9,928 nt of DNA. It comes from Leptolyngbya sp. SIO4C1. Its GTDB lineage: Bacteria > Cyanobacteriota > Cyanobacteriia > Phormidesmidales > Phormidesmidaceae. Every line of letters starts with the position of its first letter. Position 1 is the stretch's first letter. Below the pieces are notes generated by a model that saw only the letters and a program-made list of their open reading frames with translations, was not told the DNA's origin and did not search any database. Below, piece after piece: positions 1 through 7,001 of the stretch. The DNA lies in contig JAAHIA010000163.1 of the NCBI GenBank assembly GCA_010671975.1, forward strand, positions 1 to 9,928. The letters run 5' to 3'. The translations under genes and the position numbers were made by a program.

Positions 1-598
1 GCTGCCCTGGATTAATCACGCTGTAGACCTGCGGCTGAAACAGATCAAAGCTTTCATCCGGCAAAACTCGAATCACTCGCTGTCCCTCTTTGTTTAGATA
101 GGTAATCGAACAGCGATCCCAGTCTATGAAGACCTGATAGTCGGCGGTTTGATTATAAATATTGACGTTTAGGAATCTGACTGACGGCTCTAGAGGCTTT
201 TTTCCCTGCGGCAACACAGCAATGCTGACCTGATTCTCTTGAGGAGACCGATCTGACGTTTGCTCCTCTGAGGCGAGCTGCTCAAATCGAGTTTCAATAC
301 TCAGAACGAGACGCTTATATGAAGGCTTCTTTTTGTCTTCTTCAACTTTATGGCCAGTGGCTTCTTCAAACTCCTTAAGCAGTTCGGCCAGCTTACTGTC
401 TTCGACCTTAGCCTGAATTTGACTAGCGTATGACCGATATGAGAGCTGAGCGCGAACATTTTTTTCTAGTTTCTCAGCATCTAGCAAAAGCTCAATTTGA
501 TCCTCCTGCTGCGCCTCTAGTGACAGAGCCATCTGATAGAGCACATAGATCACTACCAGGAAATAGATGGTCAAAATCAGGACGTCATCACTATCCAT
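1..598 (-). CDS. Hypothetical membrane-anchored protein, 3' end outside window
   Basis: An uninterrupted minus-strand reading frame starts at ATG 598 and runs off the left edge, giving the first 199 residues; the C-terminus is missing. An in-frame TAG lies 12 codons upstream and this is the first ATG after it, though no strong Shine-Dalgarno precedes it. Residues about 6-27 (VLILTIYFLVVIYVLYQ and following) form one hydrophobic segment after an acidic MDSDD start, which suggests a signal anchor. Residues about 28-100 are charged and probably helical, rich in Glu, Lys and Gln. From about 125 the sequence becomes beta-like (VRFLNVNIYNQTADYQVFID). I do not recognise the family. It lies 64 bases downstream of the AGCS symporter on the same strand, so co-transcription is possible. 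That it is a real gene is fairly sure from the clean long frame and ordinary composition; function is unknown. Confidence 0.78.
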   Translation of the reverse strand, partial: MDSDDVLILTIYFLVVIYVLYQMALSLEAQQEDQIELLLDAEKLEKNVRAQLSYRSYASQIQAKVEDSKLAELLKEFEEATGHKVEEDKKKPSYKRLVLSIETRFEQLASEEQTSDRSPQENQVSIAVLPQGKKPLEPSVRFLNVNIYNQTADYQVFIDWDRCSITYLNKEGQRVIRVLPDESFDLFQPQVYSVINPGQ

Positions 599-662
599 AC
601 CAGCGGCGCTATTGATTAGAGATTCATAAGGTGCCTATAGGGTAACCGGTTTTAAAGCCCCA

Positions 663-2102
663 CTAATGATAAATGGGAACCTGCCCAGTGCGGCGGCGCT
701 GACGATAGATTTTGAGCTGTTGGGCCACCTGACCTGAGAGCAGCAGCGCTCCGGCCATACTGGGCAGCCCCATGGCAAACATCATCATGTCGCTAAACGT
801 GAGTACCGCACCTAGACGAGTCACTGTACCAAGAAACGTACAGCCAATATACAAGGCTTTATAGGCAAATAAACCCTGATTGCCAAAGAGATAGCGCCAG
901 CTGGTTTCGCCGTAGTAAAACCAGGAGACGATAGTTGAGAAGCTAAACAGACAGACGATCAGTGCCAGCACTATTTCCATCGCTGGAATTTCGCTGCCGA
1001 AGGCGGTCGCCGTGAGGGCTACGCCAGAGGTGGCAATCCCTGGCTGATAGGCACCGCTCACCAAGCAGACGAGCGCGGTTAGATTGCAGATCACAACCGT
1101 GTCGATAAAGGGTTCTAGCATAGCCACCGTACCCGCCTGAATCGGCTCCTTAGTTTTAGCCGCCGCATGCGCGATCGCAGCTGAGCCAATTCCAGCTTCG
1201 CTGGAGAAAATGCCGCGCCGCAGTCCCTGTACGAGCACGCCCACCACGCCACCTTCAATCGCGTGCGGGTGCCAGGCAGCGTGCCAAATGGTCTGCACCG
1301 CTGCAGGGATATCACCCATGTGCAGTGCCACAATCCAAAGCGCTGCGAATACGTAGACGCCAGCCATGGTCGGTACCACCCGCGCGGCCACCTGCGCAAT
1401 GCGGCGAATGCCCCCCAGAATCACCAGCCCAACCAAGCCCGCTAGCAGCCCACCATAGACCCAGCGATAGCCCGCCAGCGGCAGCCCGCTGAGCTGCTCT
1501 CCGAGAGCCACCAGCGCCAGCCCTGACTGATTGGCTTGAAACATATTGCCGCCGCCTAGGGCAGCCAGTGCGCAGAGCCCAGCAAAGGCCGTAGCGAGCA
1601 GCTGTCCTAAAGGCTTTAGCCCGCGCTCAGCCAGCCCCTGCGAGAGATAGTACATCGGTCCGCCGCTGACGGTGCCGTCTGGCTGCACGACGCGATAGGT
1701 CTGGGCCAGGGTGCATTCGACAAACTTGCTAGTCATGCCCAGCAGCCCCGCCACCGTCATCCATAGAACAGCGCCAGGGCCGCCTAGCTGCAGCGCGATC
1801 GCAACCCCGGCAATGTTGCCCAGCCCCACCGTCGCCGACAGCGCCGTCGCCAGCGATTGAAAATGGCTGACTTCACCCGGCTCGTCGGGATCGTCATAGT
1901 CGCCTCTCGTGATAGCGATCGCGTGGCCGAACGCGCGCAGGTTAATAAAGCCAAACCGCAGTGTCAGAAACACCGCGCCAAACAGCAGCCACAGTACCAC
2001 CAGCGGCAGTCCGCCAATGCTTAAAAACAGCGTGCGCTCCAGCAGCGACACGCCATAGGCAAACAGAGAGTCTAGCTGAGACAGCACTGCGGCAAAAGTC
2101 AT
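663..2102 (-). CDS. Sodium:alanine (AGCS family) symporter
   Basis: A 479-residue inner-membrane secondary transporter of the alanine/glycine:cation symporter family (TC 2.A.25, COG1115), which imports alanine or glycine with Na+ or H+. Family signatures are all present: GLGNIAGVA at residues 93-101, GGPGAVLW followed by a GMTSKFVE-like stretch at 107-129, GGPMYYL at 147-153, GNMFQANQ at 185-192, RRGIFSSEAGIGSAA at 295-309 and FSFSTIVSWFYYGE at 386-399. Repeated hydrophobic segments agree with the family's roughly 10-11 transmembrane helices, and the length is normal. The gene starts at ATG 2102 without an obvious Shine-Dalgarno. A 12-bp perfect palindrome lies 18 bases upstream. It follows the ABC permease by 59 bases on the same strand, so it could be read from that locus or from its own promoter. 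The family call is secure; the exact substrate (alanine, glycine or another small amino acid) cannot be read from sequence. Confidence 0.95.
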   Translation of the reverse strand: MTFAAVLSQLDSLFAYGVSLLERTLFLSIGGLPLVVLWLLFGAVFLTLRFGFINLRAFGHAIAITRGDYDDPDEPGEVSHFQSLATALSATVGLGNIAGVAIALQLGGPGAVLWMTVAGLLGMTSKFVECTLAQTYRVVQPDGTVSGGPMYYLSQGLAERGLKPLGQLLATAFAGLCALAALGGGNMFQANQSGLALVALGEQLSGLPLAGYRWVYGGLLAGLVGLVILGGIRRIAQVAARVVPTMAGVYVFAALWIVALHMGDIPAAVQTIWHAAWHPHAIEGGVVGVLVQGLRRGIFSSEAGIGSAAIAHAAAKTKEPIQAGTVAMLEPFIDTVVICNLTALVCLVSGAYQPGIATSGVALTATAFGSEIPAMEIVLALIVCLFSFSTIVSWFYYGETSWRYLFGNQGLFAYKALYIGCTFLGTVTRLGAVLTFSDMMMFAMGLPSMAGALLLSGQVAQQLKIYRQRRRTGQVPIYH

Positions 2103-2119
2103 GCAATCACGAAAATTAA

Positions 2120-2131
2120 CAGAACGTTCTG
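2120..2131. promoter_or_regulatory. Perfect 12-bp palindrome upstream of the AGCS gene
   Basis: CAGAACGTTCTG is a perfect dyad 18 bases upstream of the symporter ATG, within the 59-base gap after the permease gene. Upstream of it on the minus strand is TTTACA, resembling a -35 box, but no convincing -10 follows at normal spacing. It could be an operator. A 12-bp palindrome is expected two or three times by chance in 10 kb, so the functional call is weak. Confidence 0.22.
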
Positions 2132-2161
2132 CCAGTGTAACGAATTGTAAAGGCTGACCGC

Positions 2162-3034
2162 TTAGCGCTTCAGCAGTCGCTGAGTTGAAATCTTTGAGTT
2201 GGGCAGCACCAGCGCAATCACAACCAGGATAGCCGTAACTAGATTGAGATCCTGGGCGCGGAAACCTAAGAAGTCAGCATTCAGCGCCAGCGCGATCGCC
2301 AGCCGGTAGAGAATTGAGCCCGCGATCACTGCAAAGGTGGCCCAGCGCACCGTGTGGTTAGGAAAGATAGCCTCGCCTAAAATCACCGTTGCTAGACCAG
2401 CCACCACGGTACCGACGCCGAGCGTCACATCGGCAAAGCCGTTGATTTGGGCAAATACCGCGCCTGAGAGCGCCGCCAAGGCATTACTCAAAGCCATACC
2501 CAGCAAGATCAGATTGTTGGTATAGACGCCCTGCGCGTTGGCCATCACCGGGTTGAGGCCAGTTGCTCGCATTGCCAGGCCCAGATCTGAGGTCAAAAAG
2601 GCATCCACGGCAACTTTAACCGCCAGCAGCGCCAGCAGTAAGATCGCCCAGCTCGGCAGTATCGCTAGGCCATCAAAGACCGTCGGCTGGTTCAGCAGCG
2701 GTAGGTTGGGCCGACCCATGATGCGCAGATTAATTGAATACAGCGCAATCATGGTGAGAATGCTGGCGAGCAAATTTAAAATATTTAGATAGACGCTCAG
2801 CACGGCCGTACAAAGCCCGGCTAGACTGCCCGCTATCAGCGCACCACCGGTGGCTAGCCAGGGCGATAGCCCGGCTGAAATGAGCGTCGCTGCGACGGCT
2901 GCCCCCAGCGGAAAGCTGCCATCTACCGTCAGGTCAGGAAATTTTAGAATGCGAAACGACAGGTATACGCCCAGGCTCAAGAAGCCATAGAGTAGCCCGG
3001 TTTCAATCGCCCCCCAGAAGGCCGCCGTACTCAT
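2162..3034 (-). CDS. ABC transporter permease, TrpY-like (COG4120)
   Basis: A 290-residue integral membrane permease of the branched-chain-type fold (BPD_transp_2). It belongs to the group that pairs with COG2984 solute-binding proteins and COG1101 ATPases; the Gram-positive TrpXYZ system is a member. Recognisable family stretches are PDLTVDGSFPLGAA at residues 33-46, ALYSINLRIMGRPNLPLL at 97-114, and the cytoplasmic loop DLGLAMRATGLNPVMANAQG at about 150-169, where the ATPase would dock. Eight or so hydrophobic segments are spread along the whole chain and the length is normal. It lies downstream of the solute-binding gene and of a 58-residue membrane protein on the same strand. No Shine-Dalgarno is evident before ATG 3034, but a TATAAT hexamer lies 31 bases upstream. 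Substrate is unproven; an amino acid or related organic solute is an inference from the family and the AGCS neighbour. No ATPase gene is adjacent. Confidence 0.92.
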   Translation of the reverse strand: MSTAAFWGAIETGLLYGFLSLGVYLSFRILKFPDLTVDGSFPLGAAVAATLISAGLSPWLATGGALIAGSLAGLCTAVLSVYLNILNLLASILTMIALYSINLRIMGRPNLPLLNQPTVFDGLAILPSWAILLLALLAVKVAVDAFLTSDLGLAMRATGLNPVMANAQGVYTNNLILLGMALSNALAALSGAVFAQINGFADVTLGVGTVVAGLATVILGEAIFPNHTVRWATFAVIAGSILYRLAIALALNADFLGFRAQDLNLVTAILVVIALVLPNSKISTQRLLKR

Positions 3035-3064
3035 TTAGCTGGATTTTATGCTCGCAACTGCCAG

Positions 3065-3070
3065 ATTATA
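3065..3070 (-). promoter_or_regulatory. Possible -10 box before the permease gene
   Basis: The minus strand reads TATAAT, a perfect sigma-70 -10 hexamer, 31 bases upstream of the permease start and 22 bases past the stop of the small membrane protein gene. No good -35 hexamer is found 16-18 bases further upstream, where the sequence is GC-rich with a repeated GCTGAG. It may be a weak internal promoter of the transporter locus, or chance. Confidence 0.25.
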
Positions 3071-3091
3071 GAGCTCGAGCTGGCCTCAGCC

Positions 3092-3268
3092 TCAGCTTTT
3101 GTCAGGATTCGTTGAACTCGCTGGCGAAATCAGCGTGCTGACCAGCTGCACAACCATGCCGGCAATACCGACTATCGCTAGCAGCAGCAGCGGCGCTAGC
3201 CCGGCAAACGGAAAGAGTAGCGCAAACAGCAGCGCCAGCAGTAAAAGCAGTTTGGTAGTGTTGCTCAT
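3092..3268 (-). CDS. Small two-helix membrane protein in the ABC transporter locus
   Basis: A 58-residue hydrophobic protein starting at ATG 3268, one base after the TAA of the solute-binding gene (TAACATG). AGGTGA, nine bases upstream inside the preceding gene, can serve as the ribosome binding site, so translation is probably coupled. A TTG at 3277 in the same frame is the alternative start, adding three residues, and is less likely. Residues about 6-22 and 25-46 are almost purely Leu, Ala, Ile, Val and Phe, with FPFAGLAP as a likely turn, giving a helical hairpin; the tail (SPASSTNPDKS) is polar. No family is recognised. Its place between binding protein and permease suggests an accessory membrane subunit, but this is inference only. 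An antisense frame covers the same bases and looks like a shadow. Confidence 0.68.
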   Translation of the reverse strand: MSNTTKLLLLLALLFALLFPFAGLAPLLLLAIVGIAGMVVQLVSTLISPASSTNPDKS

Positions 3269-3269
3269 G

Positions 3270-4271
3270 TTATTCAATCACCTGATCGGCACGGTTAACG
3301 ACCGCTTCGGGCAGGGTCACGCCCATCGCTTCGGCAGCAGCCGGGTTGACCGCTAGCTGCACGGTGTCTACCGTCTCGACTGGGATTTCGCCCGGGCTTT
3401 CGCCATTGAGAATGCGCAGCACCACGTCGCCCGTCTGCCGTCCGACATCATAGTAGTCGAAGCTAATGCCGGCGATCGCACCCCGTTCGACAGAATCGGT
3501 ATCCCCCGCGAAGATAGGAATTTGCTGTTCGGCGCCTACTTTCAGCACCGACTCTAGGGCTGAGACCACCGTATTGTCAGTCGGAATATAGATGGCATCG
3601 ACTTTGCCGACTAGGCTATTCGCCGCTGTTGCCACATCGGCTGAGCTAGAGACTGTGGCTTCTACCACGTCGGTAAAGCCTTGCGCTGGCGCTTCCTGCT
3701 TGATCAGCTCGACCAGGCTGACTGAGTTGGCCTCACCGGCGCTGTAGATCACGCCCAGCCTTTGCGCCTCGGGCAGCACCTCACGAATCAGCGCCATATG
3801 CTGATCGATCGGCGACAGATCGCTGACGCCTGTAATTAGACCACCGGGCGCATTTGGATCTGAGACTAGCTCCGCAGCAACCGGGTCGGTAACGGCTGAG
3901 AACACAACCGGCGTGTCGTCATTGGCCGCAGCGACGGCCTGAGCCGAAGGCGTTGCGATCGCCACAATCAGGTCTGGATTTTCGCCAACAAACTTCTGCG
4001 CAATCTGAGCGGCGGTGGCGGGCTGTCCCTGGGCGCTTTCCCATTCCCACTTGAGCGAGTCGCCTGCCTCATAGCCGGCTGCGGCCAGCTCGTCCTTGAG
4101 GCCATCGCGAACGGCGTCGAGGGCAGGATGCTCAACAATTTGGGTAACAGCAATGTAGGGCGCGTCGGTCGAGCTAGCGGTATTGGTGCCTTCACCGCCG
4201 CAGCTAATCAGCGTCGTGCCGATGGCAGCGAGTGCAAGCGAGCGAAACCCAATGCGATTCAAAGACAGCAT
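3270..4271 (-). CDS. ABC transporter solute-binding lipoprotein, TrpX-like (COG2984)
   Basis: A 333-residue solute-binding protein of the PF04392 / COG2984 family, anchored outside the inner membrane to feed solute to the downstream permease. The N-terminus is a lipoprotein signal: Arg6 and Arg10, a hydrophobic core, then lipobox L-I-S-C with Cys24 as the lipidated residue, followed by a Gly/Ser/Thr-rich linker. The mature part begins with the family stretch VTQIVEHPALDAVRDGL at about 42-58. Later segments such as IVAIATPSAQAVAAAN, TPVVFSAVTDPVAA and AIYIPTDNTVVSA are typical of the two-lobed type-I periplasmic binding fold. The start is supported by AGGA nine bases before ATG 4271. It is first in the transporter locus, with the small membrane protein gene starting one base after its stop. 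The family is secure; the ligand is not determined. Confidence 0.94.
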   Translation of the reverse strand: MLSLNRIGFRSLALAAIGTTLISCGGEGTNTASSTDAPYIAVTQIVEHPALDAVRDGLKDELAAAGYEAGDSLKWEWESAQGQPATAAQIAQKFVGENPDLIVAIATPSAQAVAAANDDTPVVFSAVTDPVAAELVSDPNAPGGLITGVSDLSPIDQHMALIREVLPEAQRLGVIYSAGEANSVSLVELIKQEAPAQGFTDVVEATVSSSADVATAANSLVGKVDAIYIPTDNTVVSALESVLKVGAEQQIPIFAGDTDSVERGAIAGISFDYYDVGRQTGDVVLRILNGESPGEIPVETVDTVQLAVNPAAAEAMGVTLPEAVVNRADQVIE

Positions 4272-4307
4272 ATTAACAGTTCCTATTAAATCAATTGGTG
4301 TCTCGAT

Positions 4308-4329
4308 TATCTCAGACAGGCTATCTCAG
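4308..4329. promoter_or_regulatory. Paired 8-bp direct repeat upstream of the transporter locus
   Basis: TATCTCAG occurs at 4308-4315 and again at 4322-4329, a 14-base period, in the 146-base gap between metG and the solute-binding gene. The gap must hold the transporter promoter if the locus is transcribed independently. On the minus strand the second copy reads into GAGATAATCG, whose GATAAT resembles a -10 box, but no well-spaced -35 is visible. The repeats could be a regulator site; evidence is only positional. Confidence 0.25.
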
Positions 4330-4417
4330 CGGCTGAATCGCATTGAAAGGACCAGAAAATCAAAGAATCAGCTCCAACAGTTTTGCCGCCTTCTCTATCT
4401 TCTCTCTTCTGTTTTCC

Positions 4418-6097
4418 TCACTCGCCCCCAAACTGCGCCTTCAGCTCCGCTACCCGATCATCATCGAGCTTTTGAAACAGCGGCGGCGGGACCTCAAAGG
4501 CGCGACCGGCGGCCAGGGCTGAGAGATCGGCTGCCGCTGTCATCGTGGCGCTGCGCTCTGCGTCAGTCAGCTGGAGGGCATCAAAGAGGGTTTCAGCGGT
4601 AAAGGGAATGAAGGGAGCCGCCGCGATCGCATACAGCCGAATCAGATTAACGCAGGTACGAATCACCACGGCAGCTTCGGCCTTATCCTGCTTGAACAAG
4701 GCCCAGGGAGCCCGCACGTCGATGTACTGGTTGCCGGCGGTCCAGAGCGCGTTTAGCGCTTCAGTAGCTTTGCGAAACTCTAGGTTATGCAGGTGGGTGC
4801 GCAGCGTTTCAATCAGCTGTTGGCAGGTTGCCTGCAGCTGCGCTTCGGCCTCGCCCGGTTCGCCACCGGCGGGTAGCTCATTGCCAAAGCGAGACGCCGT
4901 AAATTTCAAAATACGGTTGACGAAGTTCCCGAGATTGTCGGCCAACTCCTTATTTACCTTGTTCTGAAACTGCTCCCAGGTGAAGGCAGAGTCAGACGAC
5001 TCGGGCGCAGAGGCCATCAGCATGTAGCGCCAATCGTCCGCTGGGGCAATCTCTAATGCCTGATCGAGAAAGACGCCACGCTTAGAGCTGGTCGAGAACT
5101 TGCCGCCATAGTAGTTTAGCCAGTTAAAGCCTTTAATATAGTCAGCCATCTTCCAGGGCTCGCGACTACCTAGAATCGTGGCTGGCCACATAATCGTGTG
5201 GAAGGGCAGATTATCCTTCGCCATGAACTGCGTGTAGCGCACATCGTCAGCGTTTTTCCACCAGCTTTGCCAGTCGCGTCCGGCTTCAGCTTCGCCCCAG
5301 GCTTTGGTAGCAGACACATAGCCAATCGGCGCATCAAACCAAACGTAGAAAACTTTGTCTTCAAAGCCCTCGCGTGGGACGGGTACGCCCCAGCTGAGGT
5401 CGCGGGTGATGCCTCGGCTCTGTAGGCCCTCATTCAGCCACTTCATTGCGATCGCTTTGGTCAGCGTCGGCCACTGCTCCTGCTGCTCTACCCAGCTGCG
5501 CACTTCCTCGCTGAGCTTATCAAGCAGTAAATACAGGTGCTGGCTGGTGCGCACTTCTAGATTTTTGCTGCCGGAGATAGTCGAGCGCGGGTCAATCAGG
5601 TCGGTGGGTGAGAGCACTTTAGTACAGTTTTCACACTGATCGCCTCGGGCTTTTTCATAGCCGCAGTTGGGGCAGGTGCCAGTAATGTAGCGATCGGGTA
5701 AAAAGCGCTCATCATCCAGCGAATAGACCTGGCTGATTTCTCGCGCTTCGATAAAGCCGTGCTGATCGAGCTGGTAATAGAAATGCTGGGTGAGCTCGTG
5801 GTTTTCTGGCGCAGAGGTGCGGCCAAAATAGTTAAACGAGAGGCCAAAGCGCTGGTAGATATCGGCCTGGCGCTCGTACTGCCGCTTGCAAAATTCGGCC
5901 ACGTCTAGCCCTGCTTCTAGCGCGGCGATTTCAGCTGGGGTGCCGTGCTCGTCGGTGGCGCAAATGTAGAGTACGTCTTCGCCCTCCTGCCGCAAAAACC
6001 GCGCATAGACATCGGCTGGCAGCATCGAGCCGACAAGGTTGCCAAGGTGTTTAATGCCGTTGATATAAGGAAGGGCACTGGTGATCAGATATCGCAT
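4418..6097 (-). CDS. metG: Methionyl-tRNA synthetase (HLGN / KFSTS subtype, no C-terminal OB domain)
   Basis: A cytoplasmic class I aminoacyl-tRNA synthetase of 559 residues that charges tRNA-Met. The Rossmann domain opens with LITSALPYINGIKHLGN; the HIGH motif is HLGN at 17-20. YICATDEHGTPAE follows at 44-56. A four-cysteine zinc knuckle lies at Cys142, Cys145, Cys155 and Cys158 (CxxC-x9-CxxC). The methionine-pocket region is around WFDAPIGYVSATK at 253-265, and the KMSKS loop is KFSTS at 333-337, followed by SKRGVF. An anticodon-binding helical domain fills about 370-530. The OB-fold (Trbp111-like) domain that makes E. coli MetRS about 677 residues is absent. From knowledge of the family, the usual cyanobacterial MetRS begins with TTPLYYVN..PHIGS and is a different subgroup, so this may be a transferred or additional copy. 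ATG 6097 has only a weak ribosome site; a stem-loop lies upstream. Confidence 0.95.
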   Translation of the reverse strand: MRYLITSALPYINGIKHLGNLVGSMLPADVYARFLRQEGEDVLYICATDEHGTPAEIAALEAGLDVAEFCKRQYERQADIYQRFGLSFNYFGRTSAPENHELTQHFYYQLDQHGFIEAREISQVYSLDDERFLPDRYITGTCPNCGYEKARGDQCENCTKVLSPTDLIDPRSTISGSKNLEVRTSQHLYLLLDKLSEEVRSWVEQQEQWPTLTKAIAMKWLNEGLQSRGITRDLSWGVPVPREGFEDKVFYVWFDAPIGYVSATKAWGEAEAGRDWQSWWKNADDVRYTQFMAKDNLPFHTIMWPATILGSREPWKMADYIKGFNWLNYYGGKFSTSSKRGVFLDQALEIAPADDWRYMLMASAPESSDSAFTWEQFQNKVNKELADNLGNFVNRILKFTASRFGNELPAGGEPGEAEAQLQATCQQLIETLRTHLHNLEFRKATEALNALWTAGNQYIDVRAPWALFKQDKAEAAVVIRTCVNLIRLYAIAAAPFIPFTAETLFDALQLTDAERSATMTAAADLSALAAGRAFEVPPPLFQKLDDDRVAELKAQFGGE

Positions 6098-6132
6098 GAG
6101 GGCTGCCGGTTGCCGAGGTGAGTTCGAGTGCA

Positions 6133-6159
6133 GAGCGGGACGGTAAGCTGCCGTCGCTC
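6133..6159. other. Bulged stem-loop in the leader of metG
   Basis: On the minus strand GAGC pairs with GCTC and GACGG with CCGTC around a seven-base loop, giving nine pairs with a two-base bulge, 36 bases before the metG start and 11 bases past the stop of the upstream small gene. No run of T follows on either strand, so it is not a standard intrinsic terminator. It may be a leader structure affecting metG, or chance. No T-box features (specifier loop, antiterminator with UGG) were recognised. Confidence 0.3.
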
Positions 6160-6170
6160 AATAGTTTATG

Positions 6171-6413
6171 CTATCGCTTATTGCGATCGCTAAAAGCCGC
6201 AGCCGGTGCAATCTCACTCGACGGCTGAGTAGGCGCATCAAACAGCAGCACAAACTTAGCTGCGGGAATCAATCGCTGCAGCGTTCTGAGATGCGCCTCA
6301 GCGTCATTGCGGTTACGAAAGCGGGCGACTACGATGCGCTGCAGCCCGGGCAGCAGACGAAAGCTAACCTTGCCACAGGTTAAGGCACTTTGCGAAGTCT
6401 TAAATTGAAGCAT
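6171..6413 (-). CDS. Small conserved-looking hypothetical protein (80 aa)
   Basis: An 80-residue protein from ATG 6413; a TTG immediately upstream is the only close alternative start. The middle, about residues 27-60, reads RIVVARFRNRNDAEAHLRTL followed by QRLIPAAKFVLLFD. The order strand, helix with Asp-Ala-Glu-Ala, and a hydrophobic strand ending in FD resembles small hypothetical proteins I recall from cyanobacteria, but no named family or function is assigned. The N-terminal 25 residues and the Ala/Pro/Ser-rich tail look unstructured. It lies 73 bases upstream of metG on the same strand and diverges from the plus-strand DUF29 gene, with 87 bases between the two starts. The opposite strand also has an open frame here, but its Arg/Ser/Lys-rich product looks like a shadow. 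Real-gene confidence is moderate. Confidence 0.62.
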   Translation of the reverse strand: MLQFKTSQSALTCGKVSFRLLPGLQRIVVARFRNRNDAEAHLRTLQRLIPAAKFVLLFDAPTQPSSEIAPAAAFSDRNKR

Positions 6414-6500
6414 CAAGGATTTGCCTGATGATTTAGGGCCACTGCTTTAATCCATCAAGCCATTTCTCTAAAATAAAGGCATAGCAGGCTGGAGCGTTTG
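6414..6500. promoter_or_regulatory. Divergent intergenic region with possible promoter for the DUF29 gene
   Basis: This 87-base AT-richer gap separates two divergent starts and should hold promoters for both. For the plus strand TAAAAT at about 6469-6474 resembles a -10 box, with TTTAAT 17 bases upstream as a poor -35. GGAG at 6491-6494, six bases before ATG 6501, is a good ribosome binding site and fixes the DUF29 start. No clear sites were seen for the leftward gene. Confidence 0.3.
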
Positions 6501-7001
6501 ATGCAGTCACCAGAACTTAAATCGGCCATAAAGCAAAATCTTTACAAAACGGATTTTTATGCTTGGACTCAGCAGCAGGCGGCTCTTCTACGGCAACAGC
6601 AGTGGAACGATATTGACGTAGCAAACCTAGTTGAGGAAATTGAAGACTTGGGCAAGCAGCAGCGTCAGGAACTGCGCAAACGGCTGAGTATATTGCTGGC
6701 GCATCTGCTGAAGTGGAAATATCAACCAGAACAACGCAGCCGCAGCTGGCTTGGGACCATCCGCGTACAGCGTCGTGAGGTTTCAAAACTGCTGCAAGAT
6801 AGCCCTAGCTTGAAGCCCTACATAGAGGAAGCGATCGCTAGCGCTTATGAAAATGCCAGAGATTTAGCCATGGGCGAAACCGAGCTGCCGGTCAAAACGT
6901 TTCCTGCAAACTGTCCCTATTCTTGGGCTGATGTTATTAGAAAACAGTTTTATCCAGGCGATCCTAGCGATTTGCTGAGCAACATGGATGAGCAAATTTA
7001 G
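6501..7001 (+). CDS. DUF29 family protein (plus-strand copy)
   Basis: A 166-residue soluble, mostly helical protein of the DUF29 family (PF01724), which is expanded in cyanobacteria and has no established biochemical function. The full domain is visible in order: LYKTDFYAWTQQQAALL at 14-30, NLVEEIEDLGK at 42-52, LLAHLLKWKYQPEQRSRSW at 65-83, TIRVQRREVSKLLQDSPSLK at 86-105, and a C-terminal TFPANCPYSWADVI at 133-146. Start ATG 6501 is preceded by GGAG at six bases; the adjacent TTG 6498 is not needed. It is the only plus-strand gene found, and its TAG overlaps the TAA of a facing DUF29 gene by four bases. An internal HIP1 site lies at 6831. The family call is secure; the role is unknown. Confidence 0.93.
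   Translation: MQSPELKSAIKQNLYKTDFYAWTQQQAALLRQQQWNDIDVANLVEEIEDLGKQQRQELRKRLSILLAHLLKWKYQPEQRSRSWLGTIRVQRREVSKLLQDSPSLKPYIEEAIASAYENARDLAMGETELPVKTFPANCPYSWADVIRKQFYPGDPSDLLSNMDEQI

Noticed and set aside
430..615. Plus-strand 61-codon frame near the left edge
   Set aside because: It lies antisense to the open minus-strand frame 1-598, which has a clear transmembrane anchor and better composition.
2120..2131. SOS (LexA) box
   Set aside because: CAGAACGTTCTG does not fit the cyanobacterial LexA consensus as I know it and an AGCS symporter is not an SOS gene; kept only as a weak palindrome.
4183..4602. Plus-strand 139-codon frame across the start of the solute-binding gene and the end of metG
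   Set aside because: It is antisense to two secure genes and its composition (Ser, Arg, Pro-rich) is that of a shadow frame.
6098..6170. T-box riboswitch or tRNA remnant before metG (GAGTTCGAGTG resembles a T-loop)
   Set aside because: No acceptor, anticodon or specifier structure could be built around it.
6168..6383. Plus-strand 71-codon frame opposite the 80-residue gene
   Set aside because: Its product is rich in Arg, Lys and Ser with no fold-like pattern, while the opposite strand gives a plausible strand-helix-strand protein; it is a shadow.
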